NCBI RefSeq assembly: GCF_000013005.1
Contig: NC_007722.1
Coordinates: forward strand, 2,981,501-3,045,500
Direction of reading: 5' to 3'
DNA length: 64,000 nucleotides
Source: Erythrobacter litoralis HTCC2594
GTDB taxonomy: Bacteria > Pseudomonadota > Alphaproteobacteria > Sphingomonadales > Sphingomonadaceae
Shown here: positions 18,010-25,871 of the stretch, one piece after another
Numbering within the stretch: the first letter of the stretch is position 1
How the letters are laid out: each line of letters starts with the position of its first letter
Translations under genes and position numbers: made by a program
Notes under the pieces: model-generated
What the model saw: the letters and a program-made list of their open reading frames with translations, nothing else
Databases searched by the model: none
What the model was told of the DNA's origin: nothing

Positions 18010-18217
18010 AGAGATAGACAAAGGAGCGACCGAAACCCGGCGGGTGACGCGGCTCATTCGCCTGCCCGAAGTTCAGCATCGCGTCGGGCTTGGCCGTTCG
18101 ACAATCTATCGCTGGATGGCCGAGGGCAAGTTTCCGAAGCCCGTGCAGCTGGGTGGATATGCGGTCGCATGGGCAGAAGACGAAGTGGAGGCCTGGATTT
18201 CGGACCGCCTGAAGTGA
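18002..18217 (+). CDS. AlpA-family DNA-binding regulator
   Basis: The 71-residue product matches the AlpA family of small MerR-like winged-helix proteins, which control excision or expression of integrated elements: R-L-I-R-L-P-E-V-x-x-R-V-G-L-G-R-S-T-I-Y-R-W-M, then GKFPKPVQLG and AWAEDEVEAWI. I place the start at GTG 18002 because GGGAGG lies 5 bp upstream; an ATG at 17957 in the same frame would overlap its neighbour much more. Together with the preceding HTH gene it forms a small regulatory operon next to the transfer genes. Confidence 0.85.
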   Translation: MGEEIDKGATETRRVTRLIRLPEVQHRVGLGRSTIYRWMAEGKFPKPVQLGGYAVAWAEDEVEAWISDRLK

Positions 18218-18393
18218 CCGCTTATTGGTCTGGAGCTGACTGGTTGGAGGCGGACGTGCCATCGACAGGGGCAGTCAAAGGCATCCTTTGCGCGGTCGCC
18301 GGATCGAAGCAGTCGGCCCGATACCCTCGAGTATTGGGAGCGCTCGTCGCTGCAAGAACCGAGCTGATTTCGGAAGCCACCGGCGCCTATTAA
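18214..18393 (+). CDS. Small hypothetical protein
   Basis: A 59-codon frame begins with GTG at 18214, overlapping the alpA-like stop by 4 bp (GTGA), a layout that suggests coupled translation. The product starts TAYWSGADWLEADVPS and ends ARTELISEATGAY. No family is recognised and no transmembrane segment is seen. It may be a third gene of the regulatory operon or chance reading through intergenic DNA. The overlap is the main support. Confidence 0.35.
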   Translation: MTAYWSGADWLEADVPSTGAVKGILCAVAGSKQSARYPRVLGALVAARTELISEATGAY

Positions 18394-18426
18394 GGAACAT
18401 ACAATATTGAGTAGGTCGAGCCGATC

Positions 18427-18985
18427 ATGACAAAGTGCATCGAACAAGATTTCCCGTGTCAAAATCAAGAGTACGATGCGTTCGATCAAATAGCGCTCTT
18501 AGAACTAAGCCAGCCAATTTCTGCCCATGAGTTGGTGAACGAGAGCGCATTTTGTGCGGAACTGCCGGTCGACGACGAACTTCGTATTGGGAACATAACG
18601 TACAAGCTCTATCTTAAATTCCTCCGTGGTCAGACAGGCCTCTATCACCTGTGGGTAGACTATGACGCCTGCGACGACCATGGCAATTACACGATGTTAT
18701 GCGTGTATGTCGGGAAAGGGTTTGCTGAGCTTCGCGTTGATAGCCACGTCAAAAAAATGGCCGAAGAATGCCCAGCTATACGTGACATTCACCAGCATGG
18801 AGAATCGTCTCTTTAAGTACTACGAGCAATTGTTTCTCGATGTGTACGATTTCGAATTAAACAACATTGAGAATTCTGGCGCAGAACATCTGTTTGCGGT
18901 TTGGGATGAGGAACGCCATCACTTGGAAACGCACTTGAATGAGGTTTCCAATCTGAGCAAAATTCAAAGTTTCGACGACTGGTAA
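18427..18985 (+). pseudogene. Hypothetical gene frameshifted at an A7 tract
   Basis: Two adjacent frames make one plausible protein of about 185 residues. The first (MTKCIEQDFPCQNQEYDAF...) runs to the A7 tract at 18751-18757 and then reads unlikely sequence to a stop at 18816. The +1 frame continues sensibly after the tract (WPKNAQLYVTFTSMENRLFKYYEQ...) to a stop at 18985. Losing one A would restore one frame. Family and function are unknown. Base composition is clearly more AT-rich than the tra genes, suggesting separate origin. The break could be real decay, phase variation or a sequencing indel. Confidence 0.55.
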
Positions 18986-19128
18986 GAAGTCGTAATCCGA
19001 CCGGCCTCAGGTCGAACGAACTCCAGTCTACAGCCCACGCCGTTACCGGTCTGGACGTCTGGTGTTTTGGCGCAGAGCGGCGGCTATATTACACCCCAAA
19101 AGCGACCGCCGAGCACGAATATGGCCGC

Positions 19129-19437
19129 ATGATTCTTCAAGAGATCGCACACCTGCGTGGAGCAATGAGAGCTTCCGGATCAGATCGGCTTAATGCCTTC
19201 GAATTGGACATCGGCAGCGTGTCCCCGCCAGATGGGCCTTTCAACGTTTTCCGCCAACGCAAAGCCAAAAGATGCGAAATTCCCCAAGTGACTGAGAGCT
19301 TCGCATTGCTTAGCGATGGCCTCTACGTTGCTCGGGATCTGAGCCACCTTTTCTGGATATCGCGCTGCTCGTACGATTACCCACTCGGGTCCATTGTCTC
19401 CGACAAATCAGATGTTCGGATCGACGTTGGGATTTGA
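19129..19437 (+). CDS. Hypothetical protein, start uncertain
   Basis: The frame from ATG 19129 gives 102 residues (MILQEIAHLRGAMRASG...). The same frame is open upstream to about 18970 and reads like protein (NELQSTAHAVTGLDVWCFGAE... in part), so the true start may be an alternative codon upstream, or the gene may be truncated at its 5' end. The C-terminal part has LLSDGLYVARDLSHLFWISRC. No family is recognised. It is convergent with the next minus-strand gene, overlapping it by 30 bp. Confidence 0.4.
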   Translation: MILQEIAHLRGAMRASGSDRLNAFELDIGSVSPPDGPFNVFRQRKAKRCEIPQVTESFALLSDGLYVARDLSHLFWISRCSYDYPLGSIVSDKSDVRIDVGI

Positions 19438-19638
19438 GTGAGTGGACATGATCTCGAAACCCTTCCTTTGGAGCCATTGCTTGACAACTTGAACTGCAAA
19501 ATCAAGTAGTTCCCAGTCGGTAACCTCAATGAGTTCATCTGAGGCCAGGGAAAACGGATCGACCGATTGCGCGTTTCTAAGGTCGATCAAGCCCCAACCG
19601 CCCAACTGCGGTTTCCAGCCTGTCAGCGTCCTTCCCAT
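19408..19638 (-). CDS. Hypothetical protein, probably N-terminally truncated by the IS
   Basis: A 76-residue frame (MGRTLTGWKPQLGGWGLIDL...) begins only 11 bp from the left end of the IS at 19649. The short product starts abruptly without a leader or a clear ribosome site, so the native N-terminus may have been lost when the IS arrived or when adjacent DNA was deleted. The middle is helical and acidic (SLASDELIEVTDWELLDFAVQ). No family is recognised. Confidence 0.35.
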   Translation of the reverse strand: MGRTLTGWKPQLGGWGLIDLRNAQSVDPFSLASDELIEVTDWELLDFAVQVVKQWLQRKGFEIMSTHSNPNVDPNI

Positions 19639-19723
19639 CGGCCAGAGGTGACCTTCCCCCCGAAAAGTGGTCCGTTTTGAGAGTTAGGATTTCGGCTATT
19701 TACGGCTTGATAGGGGCTGATGA

Positions 19724-20002
19724 ATGGCACGGAAGAGATACACGCCGGAACAGATTATCGGGATACTGCGTGAGGCCGAAGTTCGGCTCTCGCACGGAGA
19801 GAAGATCGGGGAGATCAGCCGATCGCTGGGGATTTCGGAGCAGAGTTACTATCGCTGGCGACGCGAGTACGGTGGGCTGAAGGTCAGCCAGGCTCGGCGA
19901 TTGAAGGATCTCAAGAAGGAGAACCAGCGGCTCAGGAAGGCGGTGTCTGATCTTACGCTCGATGCGCTGATCCTGAAGGAGGTTGTCGAGGGAAAGTACT
20001 GA
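19724..20002 (+). CDS. IS3-family transposase OrfA
   Basis: This 92-residue protein is the DNA-binding subunit of the IS3-type transposase. It has the helix-turn-helix [17 protein letters not shown]...[21 protein letters not shown] followed by a leucine-zipper-like segment ([19 protein letters not shown]). Near its end a slippery heptamer G-GGA-AAG (19990-19996) is correctly phased for -1 shifting into OrfB, just before the stop at 20002; this fits programmed OrfAB production known for the family. Confidence 0.93.
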   Translation: MARKRYTPEQIIGILREAEVRLSHGEKIGEISRSLGISEQSYYRWRREYGGLKVSQARRLKDLKKENQRLRKAVSDLTLDALILKEVVEGKY

Positions 20003-20034
20003 GCCCTTCACGGCGTCGGCTGGCCATCGACCAT

Positions 20035-20916
20035 GTGCAGGAGGCATTGGATATCTGCCAGCGCCGTGCCTGCCGGGTCGTTGCCCAGCACCGCTCGACC
20101 CAGCGCAAGCTGCCCGCACCACCAGCCGACGAGAAGCCGCTGACAGCTGCAATCATCCGGCTGGCCCAGCAATATGGTCGCTACGGCTATCGCCGGATCA
20201 CGGCGCTGCTGCGCAATGAAAGTTGGTTGGTGAACGCCAAGCGGGTCGAGCGGATCTGGCGCCGTGAAGGGCTCAAGGTTCCGCAGAGACAGCCAAAGCG
20301 CGGGCGTCTGTGGTTCAACGATGGATCATGCGTGAGGCTGCGTCCGCAATATAGTGGCCATGTGTGGAGCTACGACTTCGTCATGGATCGCACCCATGAC
20401 GGCAAGGCCTTCCGCATGCTTACCGTGATCGACGAGTACAGCCGCCAGTGCCTGGCGATCCATGTCCAGCGCAAGCTCAAGAGCGATGATGTCCTGGCCG
20501 TGCTGACCGAGCTGTTCCAACGCCATGGTCCGCCTGATCACATCCGTAGCGATAATGGCGCTGAGTTCACTTCTCATGCCGTGCGCGACTGGCTCTGGCG
20601 GATTGGTGTGAAGACTCTCTACATCGAACCCGGATCACCATGGGAGAATGGCTACAACGAATCCTTCAACGGCAAGCTCAGGGATGAGCTTCTCAACGGG
20701 GAGATCTTCTACACTCTGAAGGAGGCAATCATCCTGATCGAGCGCTGGCGTATCCACTACAACACCGTCCGGCCACACTCTTCGCTGGGCTACCAGCCGC
20801 CGGCCCCACAAACGATCTTGCCTCGTCCTGCCATGCTGCCTTACGCTGCGCTCCAGGCCGCCCAGCAGGGCGACCCCAACCGCCGGAACTCTAACTTAAC
20901 CGGTGGACCACCCTGA
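20035..20916 (+). CDS. IS3-family transposase OrfB (DDE integrase domain)
   Basis: OrfB carries the catalytic domain of the transposase. The frame from GTG 20035 gives 293 residues, and the same frame is open back to the slippery site so the OrfAB fusion is possible. DDE residues are visible: D in SYDFVMD, D in RSDNGAEF and E in [13 protein letters not shown]. An HTH_21-like region ([21 protein letters not shown]) precedes the core. The typical ending [13 protein letters not shown] is present. No frameshift is seen, so this copy may be active. Confidence 0.95.
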   Translation: MQEALDICQRRACRVVAQHRSTQRKLPAPPADEKPLTAAIIRLAQQYGRYGYRRITALLRNESWLVNAKRVERIWRREGLKVPQRQPKRGRLWFNDGSCVRLRPQYSGHVWSYDFVMDRTHDGKAFRMLTVIDEYSRQCLAIHVQRKLKSDDVLAVLTELFQRHGPPDHIRSDNGAEFTSHAVRDWLWRIGVKTLYIEPGSPWENGYNESFNGKLRDELLNGEIFYTLKEAIILIERWRIHYNTVRPHSSLGYQPPAPQTILPRPAMLPYAALQAAQQGDPNRRNSNLTGGPP

Positions 20917-20928
20917 TGGGGCAGGTCA

Positions 20929-20977
20929 GCAGCATGGTGGCGGCAGGCACCGCTTCGGCAGGTTTCTGTTCGGTCAT
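20929..20977 (-). pseudogene. 5' stub of a gene cut by the IS (NUDIX-like start possible)
   Basis: On the minus strand an ATG at 20977 is preceded by a good ribosome site (AAGGGAGAAGAG) and opens MTEQKPAEAVPAATML before running into the IS right end at 20928. The sense of the first residues, with a Pro-Ala-Ala-Thr lead-in, resembles the start of some NUDIX-type hydrolases, but this is too short to be sure. No continuation is found on the other side of the IS, so the rest of the gene has been deleted. Confidence 0.55.
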
Positions 20978-21054
20978 TTCCACTCTTCTCCCTTGATGTA
21001 GCCAATATCGGTGCCGGGCGGCCGTGGTCTAAGCGTTCATTGTGTGTGGTCTTA

Positions 21055-22641
21055 TCAGTTCCATCTAGGAATGAGTGCTATTCCCGCGAAAGCCAGAACA
21101 ATTCCTGCCAGTAACAACGATTGGTCGGCCAGCAATGCGGCAGAGATGATCAACGCTGCCACCACCGGACCCTTGACGGGGGTGCTGCGGTCCTCTTCCC
21201 GCGTCAGATGGTTCAGACTGGCTGGGTCGATGGATACCTGAATCGTACCTGATCGAGCGACCGAGGCAACGTTATCGATTAGCTCGGGCAGCGATGCCGA
21301 GAAATCAAGCAGGCCACTGCGGACCTTGGCCAAATGATCCCGCGCGGCTCCGATCGAAAATCGCTCGGCAAACAATTGCATCACGATCGGCTTCGTTTCT
21401 TCGGCGATATTGTAGTCCGGCGCCAAAGAGCGAACGAAGCCCTCTGCGGTCAGCAGGGTGCGCAGCAAAATAGCGAGGTCGGGCGGCAATACGAGGCGAT
21501 AATCGCGCAACAATCCGAAAACCCGATCGAAAATTGCCGCGAATTCTATCCCGGCAAGAGCTGTGCCGCTAAATTCCGCGATCAGCTCATCCAGGTCCAT
21601 CACCAATTGCGCGCGATCCACGAGTGGATTGCCTGCCCAGTCGAGCAGCAGATCGGCCACCTTGTCTATCTGTCCGTTCGCGATAGCGAAAATCAGTCGG
21701 ACGATTTCCTGACGCCGCGCGCCGCTGAGAAAGCCGACCGAGCCGAAATCGATGAAGCCTACCTGGTTCCCTTCCATCCAGAAGACGTTGCCGGGATGCG
21801 GGTCGCCATGAAACTCTCCATTGAGAAGGATCATCCGTAGCACTGCATCGGCATAGCGCTTCGCGAACTGGGCATTCCCTGCCGGATCAGTTGCCGGGTG
21901 CCGCGACGCGGGCTTTCCGCCCAGGGCTTCCTGCACATTGATCGTCAAGCCTGTGAGTTCCCAGTGGATCGCGGGCGTCTTCACCCCAAGCATCTCCAGA
22001 TAACCGCCAATCCTTTCACAGGCACGTGCTTCTGCCGCCAGGTCCATCTCCCGCGCTAAATTCTTGGCGAATGTCTGAAGGAATTCCACGGGTCGATAGC
22101 GAGCAATGTCGCTTGACCGACGCTCGGCGAGGCCCGCGAGCCGTGTCAACAGCCTCATGTCCGCCTCGATCCTGGACGCCATGCCGGGTCGGCGGATTTT
22201 CACGATAGTCTCGCTTCCGTCCAGCAGGGTTGCGACATAAGTCTGCGCGATAGAGGCTGAGGCGATCGGGTTTCTCTCGAAAGCGGCGAATTCACGTTCC
22301 CAGTCGCTGCCCCAAGCCGATACAATCACCGGTTCGATCTTATCGAACGGCAGCGGTTCCACCTGGTCGTGGAGAGTGCCGAACGCGGAAATCCAGGGTT
22401 GTGTAAACAGATCGCTTCTGGTCGCCAGGAGCTGGCCAAGCTTTATTCCGACAGGGCCGACATCGCGCAACAGCGCCACCACCGATGCAGGACGCAAGTC
22501 CTCGGTATCTGGCTCATTCTCCGAAACCGGCATAAAGCCAAGCAAGCTTCCGAGATTTTTCAGACCGTGCCGGGCGAAAATCTGACCGAGTTCTGCTAGC
22601 CGCGTCAGTTCACCGACACTGTTTTCCAGATCATGCTTCAT
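21055..22641 (-). CDS. ABC1/UbiB-family atypical kinase
   Basis: This 528-residue protein belongs to the ABC1/ADCK/UbiB atypical kinase-ATPase family, associated with ubiquinone synthesis or lipid and quinone handling. Visible motifs are the KxGQ box (VGIKLGQLLATRSDLF), A-S-I-A-Q in the Ala-rich nucleotide loop, FHGDPHPGN and the metal-binding DFG (GFIDFGSVG). Two C-terminal hydrophobic helices (about residues 490-525) should anchor it in the membrane. The start at 22641 overlaps the MarR stop by 4 bp, so the pair forms a coupled operon. Whether it is the housekeeping UbiB or a paralogue linked to this regulator is unknown; the company of MarR suggests a paralogue. Confidence 0.9.
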   Translation of the reverse strand: MKHDLENSVGELTRLAELGQIFARHGLKNLGSLLGFMPVSENEPDTEDLRPASVVALLRDVGPVGIKLGQLLATRSDLFTQPWISAFGTLHDQVEPLPFDKIEPVIVSAWGSDWEREFAAFERNPIASASIAQTYVATLLDGSETIVKIRRPGMASRIEADMRLLTRLAGLAERRSSDIARYRPVEFLQTFAKNLAREMDLAAEARACERIGGYLEMLGVKTPAIHWELTGLTINVQEALGGKPASRHPATDPAGNAQFAKRYADAVLRMILLNGEFHGDPHPGNVFWMEGNQVGFIDFGSVGFLSGARRQEIVRLIFAIANGQIDKVADLLLDWAGNPLVDRAQLVMDLDELIAEFSGTALAGIEFAAIFDRVFGLLRDYRLVLPPDLAILLRTLLTAEGFVRSLAPDYNIAEETKPIVMQLFAERFSIGAARDHLAKVRSGLLDFSASLPELIDNVASVARSGTIQVSIDPASLNHLTREEDRSTPVKGPVVAALIISAALLADQSLLLAGIVLAFAGIALIPRWN

Positions 22642-23126
22642 CGGCTTTCTTCGCAAGTGTCAGCCTGCTTCTGATTCTCCGCAACTTTTCGAAGCATCGT
22701 ACGCAGGAGGTCGATTTGAGGCGCAGACATTCCCTTCCAGAGAATTTCGTGGAGTCGATCAGCCGCTTCGCGCAGTTCCGGCCAGATGGTTCTTACTTGC
22801 TCGGTGAGGTGGAGGTTCCAAACCCTTCGATCGTGCGCCGCCCGCTCTCGCTCGATCAAACCTTTTTCAACCAAAACTGCGACAGCCTGTCCTATCGTCG
22901 CCGATTCAAGCTCGAGCAGGCGAGAAATCTCGGTCTGTGTTAGCGTAGGTTCTCGCAACAAGGACGCGATGATCCGCCATTGTGTTTGATTGAGGTCGAG
23001 CCCCACGATCAGAGCGTCGAAGGTCCGCCGAGCGGTCCTGTTCACCTCTTCTAGCAAATAAAGGATGTCATCCTTTTCGTTGGGGGCGTAATCACGTATC
23101 TCATCTTTCGGCATATGCTTATCCAT
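22638..23126 (-). CDS. MarR-family transcriptional regulator
   Basis: The winged-helix DNA-binding region is clear: LNQTQWRIIASLLREPTLTQ, TEISRLLELESATIGQAVAV and the wing IERERAAHDRRVWNLHL. I favour the start at 23126 (MDKHMPKDEIRD), giving 162 residues, the normal MarR length; the frame extends to 23225 with atypical sequence. It is the first gene of the MarR-UbiB pair. MarR proteins respond to small aromatic or lipophilic ligands, and most repress their own operon. The effector here cannot be read from the sequence. Confidence 0.88.
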   Translation of the reverse strand: MDKHMPKDEIRDYAPNEKDDILYLLEEVNRTARRTFDALIVGLDLNQTQWRIIASLLREPTLTQTEISRLLELESATIGQAVAVLVEKGLIERERAAHDRRVWNLHLTEQVRTIWPELREAADRLHEILWKGMSAPQIDLLRTMLRKVAENQKQADTCEESR

Positions 23127-23431
23127 AGCGCTATCTTGGAAGGCTCGCGCATGCCTGGCGTGTTCAAGCTCAGCGTCAACCATATTCGCTAGCAGTGCCG
23201 CCATGCAAACACTCGCTGATTTCACGCTACAGCAGAAACTGAATCCGATGGTCGCTCAAGCTGATAAGGAACCGAACGGCGCTGGGTGAGTGCGGGGGCT
23301 CCGGCCACCTCGCCTGCCACGACTGCCGGGATGTTATGATCGCATGCGCTCGGCGTCCCTCATCTGAGCATCAGACCCCCTGAAGGGCAAACGCGGGCGT
23401 GAACGCGGGGCATGGGCTCGATTTCGAGTGA

Positions 23432-23889
23432 TTATGGCTCGCTGCCCAGATTGTCATGCATCCTAGCCAGCGATCCGCGTAAGCGCTCCAGTTCCCCAAA
23501 ACGGATCCCCCCGAGCAAGCGAGCATACATTGCATCAGCTTCTACTCGCATCTTGGGAAGTAGCTCGATTGCGGCAGGGCGTAAATGAACCCGCCAAACG
23601 CGCCTGTCGTTCTTCGCGCCTGCGTCTTTCCACCAGCTCAAGTTCTTCCAGGCGATCAATAGTCTGGCCGATGCTAGCGCGCTCTAGCTTCAGTTCCCGA
23701 GCCAGCTCTGTCTGGGTCATGCCTGGGCTCCGAAAGATAAGCCAATATACTCCATTGCGTCCGCGTGAGCCCGAATTGTTCAACCGAAGAATCGGCGGTC
23801 CTGCGCAAACGCCGGGTCACTTCCTCCATAAGAAAGAACAGCCGATCGGTATCGGTGAGGGAACTTGCCCCCCTTTGTATCCGCGTCAT
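23432..23889 (-). pseudogene. MarR-family regulator with two frameshifts
   Basis: Three overlapping minus-strand frames together rebuild one MarR protein. The first (from 23889) gives EVTRRLRRTADSSVEQFGLT and RTQWSILAYLS; the second (about 23730-23640) gives SPGMTQTELARELKLERASI and GQTIDRLEELELVE; the third (about 23635-23432) gives KDAGAKNDRRVWRVHLRPAA and the C-terminal dimer helix. Two frame breaks, near 23730 and 23635, split it. It is divergent from the hydrolase gene at 23984 across a perfect palindrome, the usual position of the cognate regulator. If the breaks are real, control of the hydrolase operon is lost. Confidence 0.8.
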
Positions 23890-23952
23890 AGCCCGTCATG
23901 GCAGCCATCTAGGGCAACCTACCATAGCGGATCAGGAAATAAAGCCGTTTAC

Positions 23953-23968
23953 TGTAAATCGATTTACA
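23953..23968. promoter_or_regulatory. Perfect 16-bp palindrome, likely MarR operator
   Basis: TGTAAATCGATTTACA is a perfect dyad, 16 bp upstream of the hydrolase start and between it and the divergent MarR pseudogene. Size, symmetry and place are those expected for a MarR operator. No second exact copy was noticed in the window, although only by eye. Confidence 0.65.
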
Positions 23969-23983
23969 ATATGAGGTTGCGGT

Positions 23984-24871
23984 ATGCAGTCGCAAACTTT
24001 CCATATCGGGGGAGATGGTGGCATCTCCATAGCAGCCGAAGCGACCGGAAATGCCGATGCTTTACCGGTCTTGCTCGCGCATGGGGGCGGCCAGACCCGT
24101 CACGCATGGAAACGTGTCACAGCCGATCTCGCCAATGCGGGATTTCGTCCGATCGCAATTGATATGCGCGGTCATGGCGACAGCGAATGGTCTGCCGAGG
24201 GCGCTTACGAAACGCGCGACTTCGCTTCAGATCTCGTTGCGATCGCTTCAAAAATGGACCGCAAGCCAGCGCTCGTCGGGGCCTCCCTTGGCGGGTTGGC
24301 CGGACTGATCGCCGAAGGACACCTTGCGCCGGGCCGCTTCGCGTCGCTCACTCTCGTCGACATCGCGCCGCGTATGGAGACGGGGGGCGTTATGCGCGTA
24401 GTCGGCTTTATGGAGGAGCACGTGGAGACCGGTTTCTCTTCACCGGACGAAGCGGCAGAGGTCATCGCGCGCTACATGCCACATCGCCGCAAGCGCGGAG
24501 CCGGCAAGGGCTTACGGCGCTATCTGCGAGAGAAGGAAGACGGCCGCTACTACTGGCATTGGGATCCGGCCTTTATCCGCAACATCACACTAGCCAAGCG
24601 AAGCGATCCGGCTCATCAGGAACGCCAGTTTGATGCGCTGAACGATGCAGCCAGCAGGCTTTCGCTGCCATTGCATATTATTCGCGGCGGATCGAGCGAT
24701 CTGGTTTCCGAAGACGCGGTCGCGCAATTGCTCGAACTTGTTCCACACGCTGAATACACCGACATCGCAGAGGCAACACATATGGTGGTTGGCGATGCCA
24801 ACGATGCCTTTTCGGCAGCGATACTCGATTTTCTCAAGCGTAATCACAGTCCGCAGGGAGCCGTTACATGA
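23984..24871 (+). CDS. Alpha/beta-fold hydrolase
   Basis: The 295-residue protein has the alpha/beta hydrolase fold: LLAHGGGQTRHAWKRVTADL (oxyanion-hole region), RGHGDSEW, the nucleophile elbow G-A-S-L-G-G (Ser about residue 105), and a C-terminal His in EATHMVVGD. These features resemble peroxidase/esterase-type members that act on esters or cyclic diketones. The last codons overlap the thioesterase start by 4 bp (24868-24871), so the two are co-translated, and both are likely under the palindrome upstream. Substrate is unknown; a lipophilic acyl ester is a reasonable guess. Confidence 0.85.
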   Translation: MQSQTFHIGGDGGISIAAEATGNADALPVLLAHGGGQTRHAWKRVTADLANAGFRPIAIDMRGHGDSEWSAEGAYETRDFASDLVAIASKMDRKPALVGASLGGLAGLIAEGHLAPGRFASLTLVDIAPRMETGGVMRVVGFMEEHVETGFSSPDEAAEVIARYMPHRRKRGAGKGLRRYLREKEDGRYYWHWDPAFIRNITLAKRSDPAHQERQFDALNDAASRLSLPLHIIRGGSSDLVSEDAVAQLLELVPHAEYTDIAEATHMVVGDANDAFSAAILDFLKRNHSPQGAVT

Positions 24872-25281
24872 CCGATAATCTGACAAGGATCGATCCTAAG
24901 CGCCTCGAAGAGATCCTGCAGATTGCCCCGTTTCACCGGTGGCTTGGCCTCACTTTACGGTCATGCTCGAACGAGCAGCTTGAACTGGAGATGCCTTGGC
25001 GCGACGAGATCGTGTCAAACCCGGCAATCGGTTCAGCGCATGGCGGCGTGCTCGCCTCTCTGATCGATTTAACCGGGCTCTACACCTTATTGTCGCAAGG
25101 TACAGGGGCCAAGGCGACCGCCGATCTGAGGGTCGACTACCACCGCCCGGCAACCTCGGGACCACTCGTAGCATCGGGCAAAATAATCAAGATCGGTAAA
25201 AATATCTCGGTCGCTGAAACACGTGTATACGGTCCTACTGGCAACCTTTTGGCTAGCGGCCGCGGTGCCTACGTATGCTAA
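24868..25281 (+). CDS. PaaI-type hotdog thioesterase
   Basis: This 137-residue protein is a PaaI/4HBT-like hotdog-fold thioesterase that should hydrolyse acyl- or aryl-CoA thioesters. The family signature A-H-G-G-V-L-A-S-L-I-D is followed by KATADLRVDYHRPATSGPLV and a terminal beta strand, ETRVYGPTGNLLASGRGAYV. The catalytic acid in the HGG helix is likely Asp of LIDLTG. It overlaps the hydrolase gene and ends the operon. A role in releasing stalled CoA from catabolic intermediates fits the neighbourhood but is inferred. Confidence 0.87.
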   Translation: MTDNLTRIDPKRLEEILQIAPFHRWLGLTLRSCSNEQLELEMPWRDEIVSNPAIGSAHGGVLASLIDLTGLYTLLSQGTGAKATADLRVDYHRPATSGPLVASGKIIKIGKNISVAETRVYGPTGNLLASGRGAYVC

Positions 25282-25321
25282 CAGCGTTATCCTAATGGAA
25301 CTAACTGCAGGGCGAAAATTA

Positions 25322-25346
25322 GCAGGTCTGTTCCTCGAAGACCTGC
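25322..25346. other. Hairpin after the thioesterase gene
   Basis: GCAGGTCT (25322-25329) and AGACCTGC (25339-25346) form a perfect 8-bp stem with a 9-nt loop, 40 bp after the thioesterase stop. On the plus strand it is followed by AAAATAG, not a T run; on the minus strand the following bases are TAATTTTC. It may be a weak or bidirectional terminator. Confidence 0.45.
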
Positions 25347-25408
25347 AAAATAGTCCCACGACTTTCAGAGCGAATTGCGTCGCGATAGCCGCCTTCCAAT
25401 GAGTGACG

Positions 25409-25609
25409 TGACCCCCTGATCTTCCCCCCAGCCGGGATTAGAGCCGAGCTGCGTTGATGCGTATGAGCGCGGTTGAAGCAATGGGCTGCGCAGCGGAGCC
25501 CGTAGGGCGTGGCGAAGCAGGCCATTGCTTATCTAGTTCGGCGGCGAACGCCGCCGATGTCGCGTAGCCAAGGGATGAGGGCGGTCTCTCTCGGTTGTAG
25601 TCTTCCACC
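25409..25609 (-). mobile_element. C-terminal remnant of a second IS3-family element
   Basis: The minus strand encodes VEDYNRERPPSSLGYATSAA followed by FAAELDKQW, the conserved C-terminal end of IS3-type transposases, then an IS-end-like sequence TGACCCCCTGATCTTCCCCC at 25409. The upstream part of the transposase stops abruptly at 25609, where the 151-bp fragment of the other IS starts. This is a different element from the complete IS at 19649. Confidence 0.75.
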
Positions 25610-25760
25610 TGACCTGCCCCATCAGGGTGGTCCACCGGTTAAGTTAGAGTTCCGGCGGTTGGGGTCGCCCTGCTGGGCGGCCTGGAGCGCAGCGTAAGGC
25701 AGCATGGCAGGACGAGGCAAGATTGTTTGTGGGGCCGGCGGCTGGTAGCCCAGCGAAGAG
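25610..25760 (-). mobile_element. 151-bp right-end fragment of the IS at 19649-20928, inverted
   Basis: The reverse complement of this segment matches 20778-20928 of the complete IS base for base except for one C/T difference (150 of 151). It begins exactly at the IS right terminus (TGACCTGCCCC at 25610) and ends inside orfB. It lies within the debris of the other IS. With the complete copy it forms an inverted repeat with both right ends facing the 4.7-kb segment between. Confidence 0.95.
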
Positions 25761-25764
25761 GGAT

Positions 25765-25850
25765 TCATGCAGCGAACACCGCTGCCGGCCTCTCCCTATC
25801 ACATCATCGACGATATTGAGCACACGGAACTTTTGTTCGGACGCCACCTA
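25765..25850 (-). mobile_element. Internal IS3-type transposase remnant
   Basis: The minus-strand reading ASEQKFRVLNIVDDV matches the conserved core beta strand of IS3-type transposases (…FRVLNVVDDVTREC…), and degenerates after that. It has the same strand as the 25409-25609 remnant and lies upstream of it, so both probably come from one element that was interrupted by the 151-bp fragment and lost about 100 codons between. Confidence 0.65.
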
Positions 25851-25871
25851 GTCGTGAGCAAATAAAAGTTC

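Larger units (their letters stand above)
19649..20928 (+). mobile_element. IS3-family insertion sequence, complete
   Basis: The element is 1280 bp. Its ends are imperfect inverted repeats: left TGACCTTCCCCCCGAAAAG... with a GTGGTCC block, right (reverse complement) TGACCTGCCCCATCAGGGTG with the same GTGGTCC block. It encodes OrfA and OrfB joined by a -1 frame shift, as in the IS3 family; OrfA resembles the IS407-like branch. Flanking sequences (…CCAGAGG and GCAGCAT…) show no 3-5 bp target duplication. A 151-bp, nearly identical piece of its right end lies inverted at 25610-25760. Confidence 0.92.

Noticed and set aside
19649..25760. A composite transposon with two functional IS copies
   Set aside because: The right copy is only 151 bp, without transposase or left end, and there is no duplication at the outer limits. 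The arrangement is recorded as an inverted repeat, not a mobile unit.
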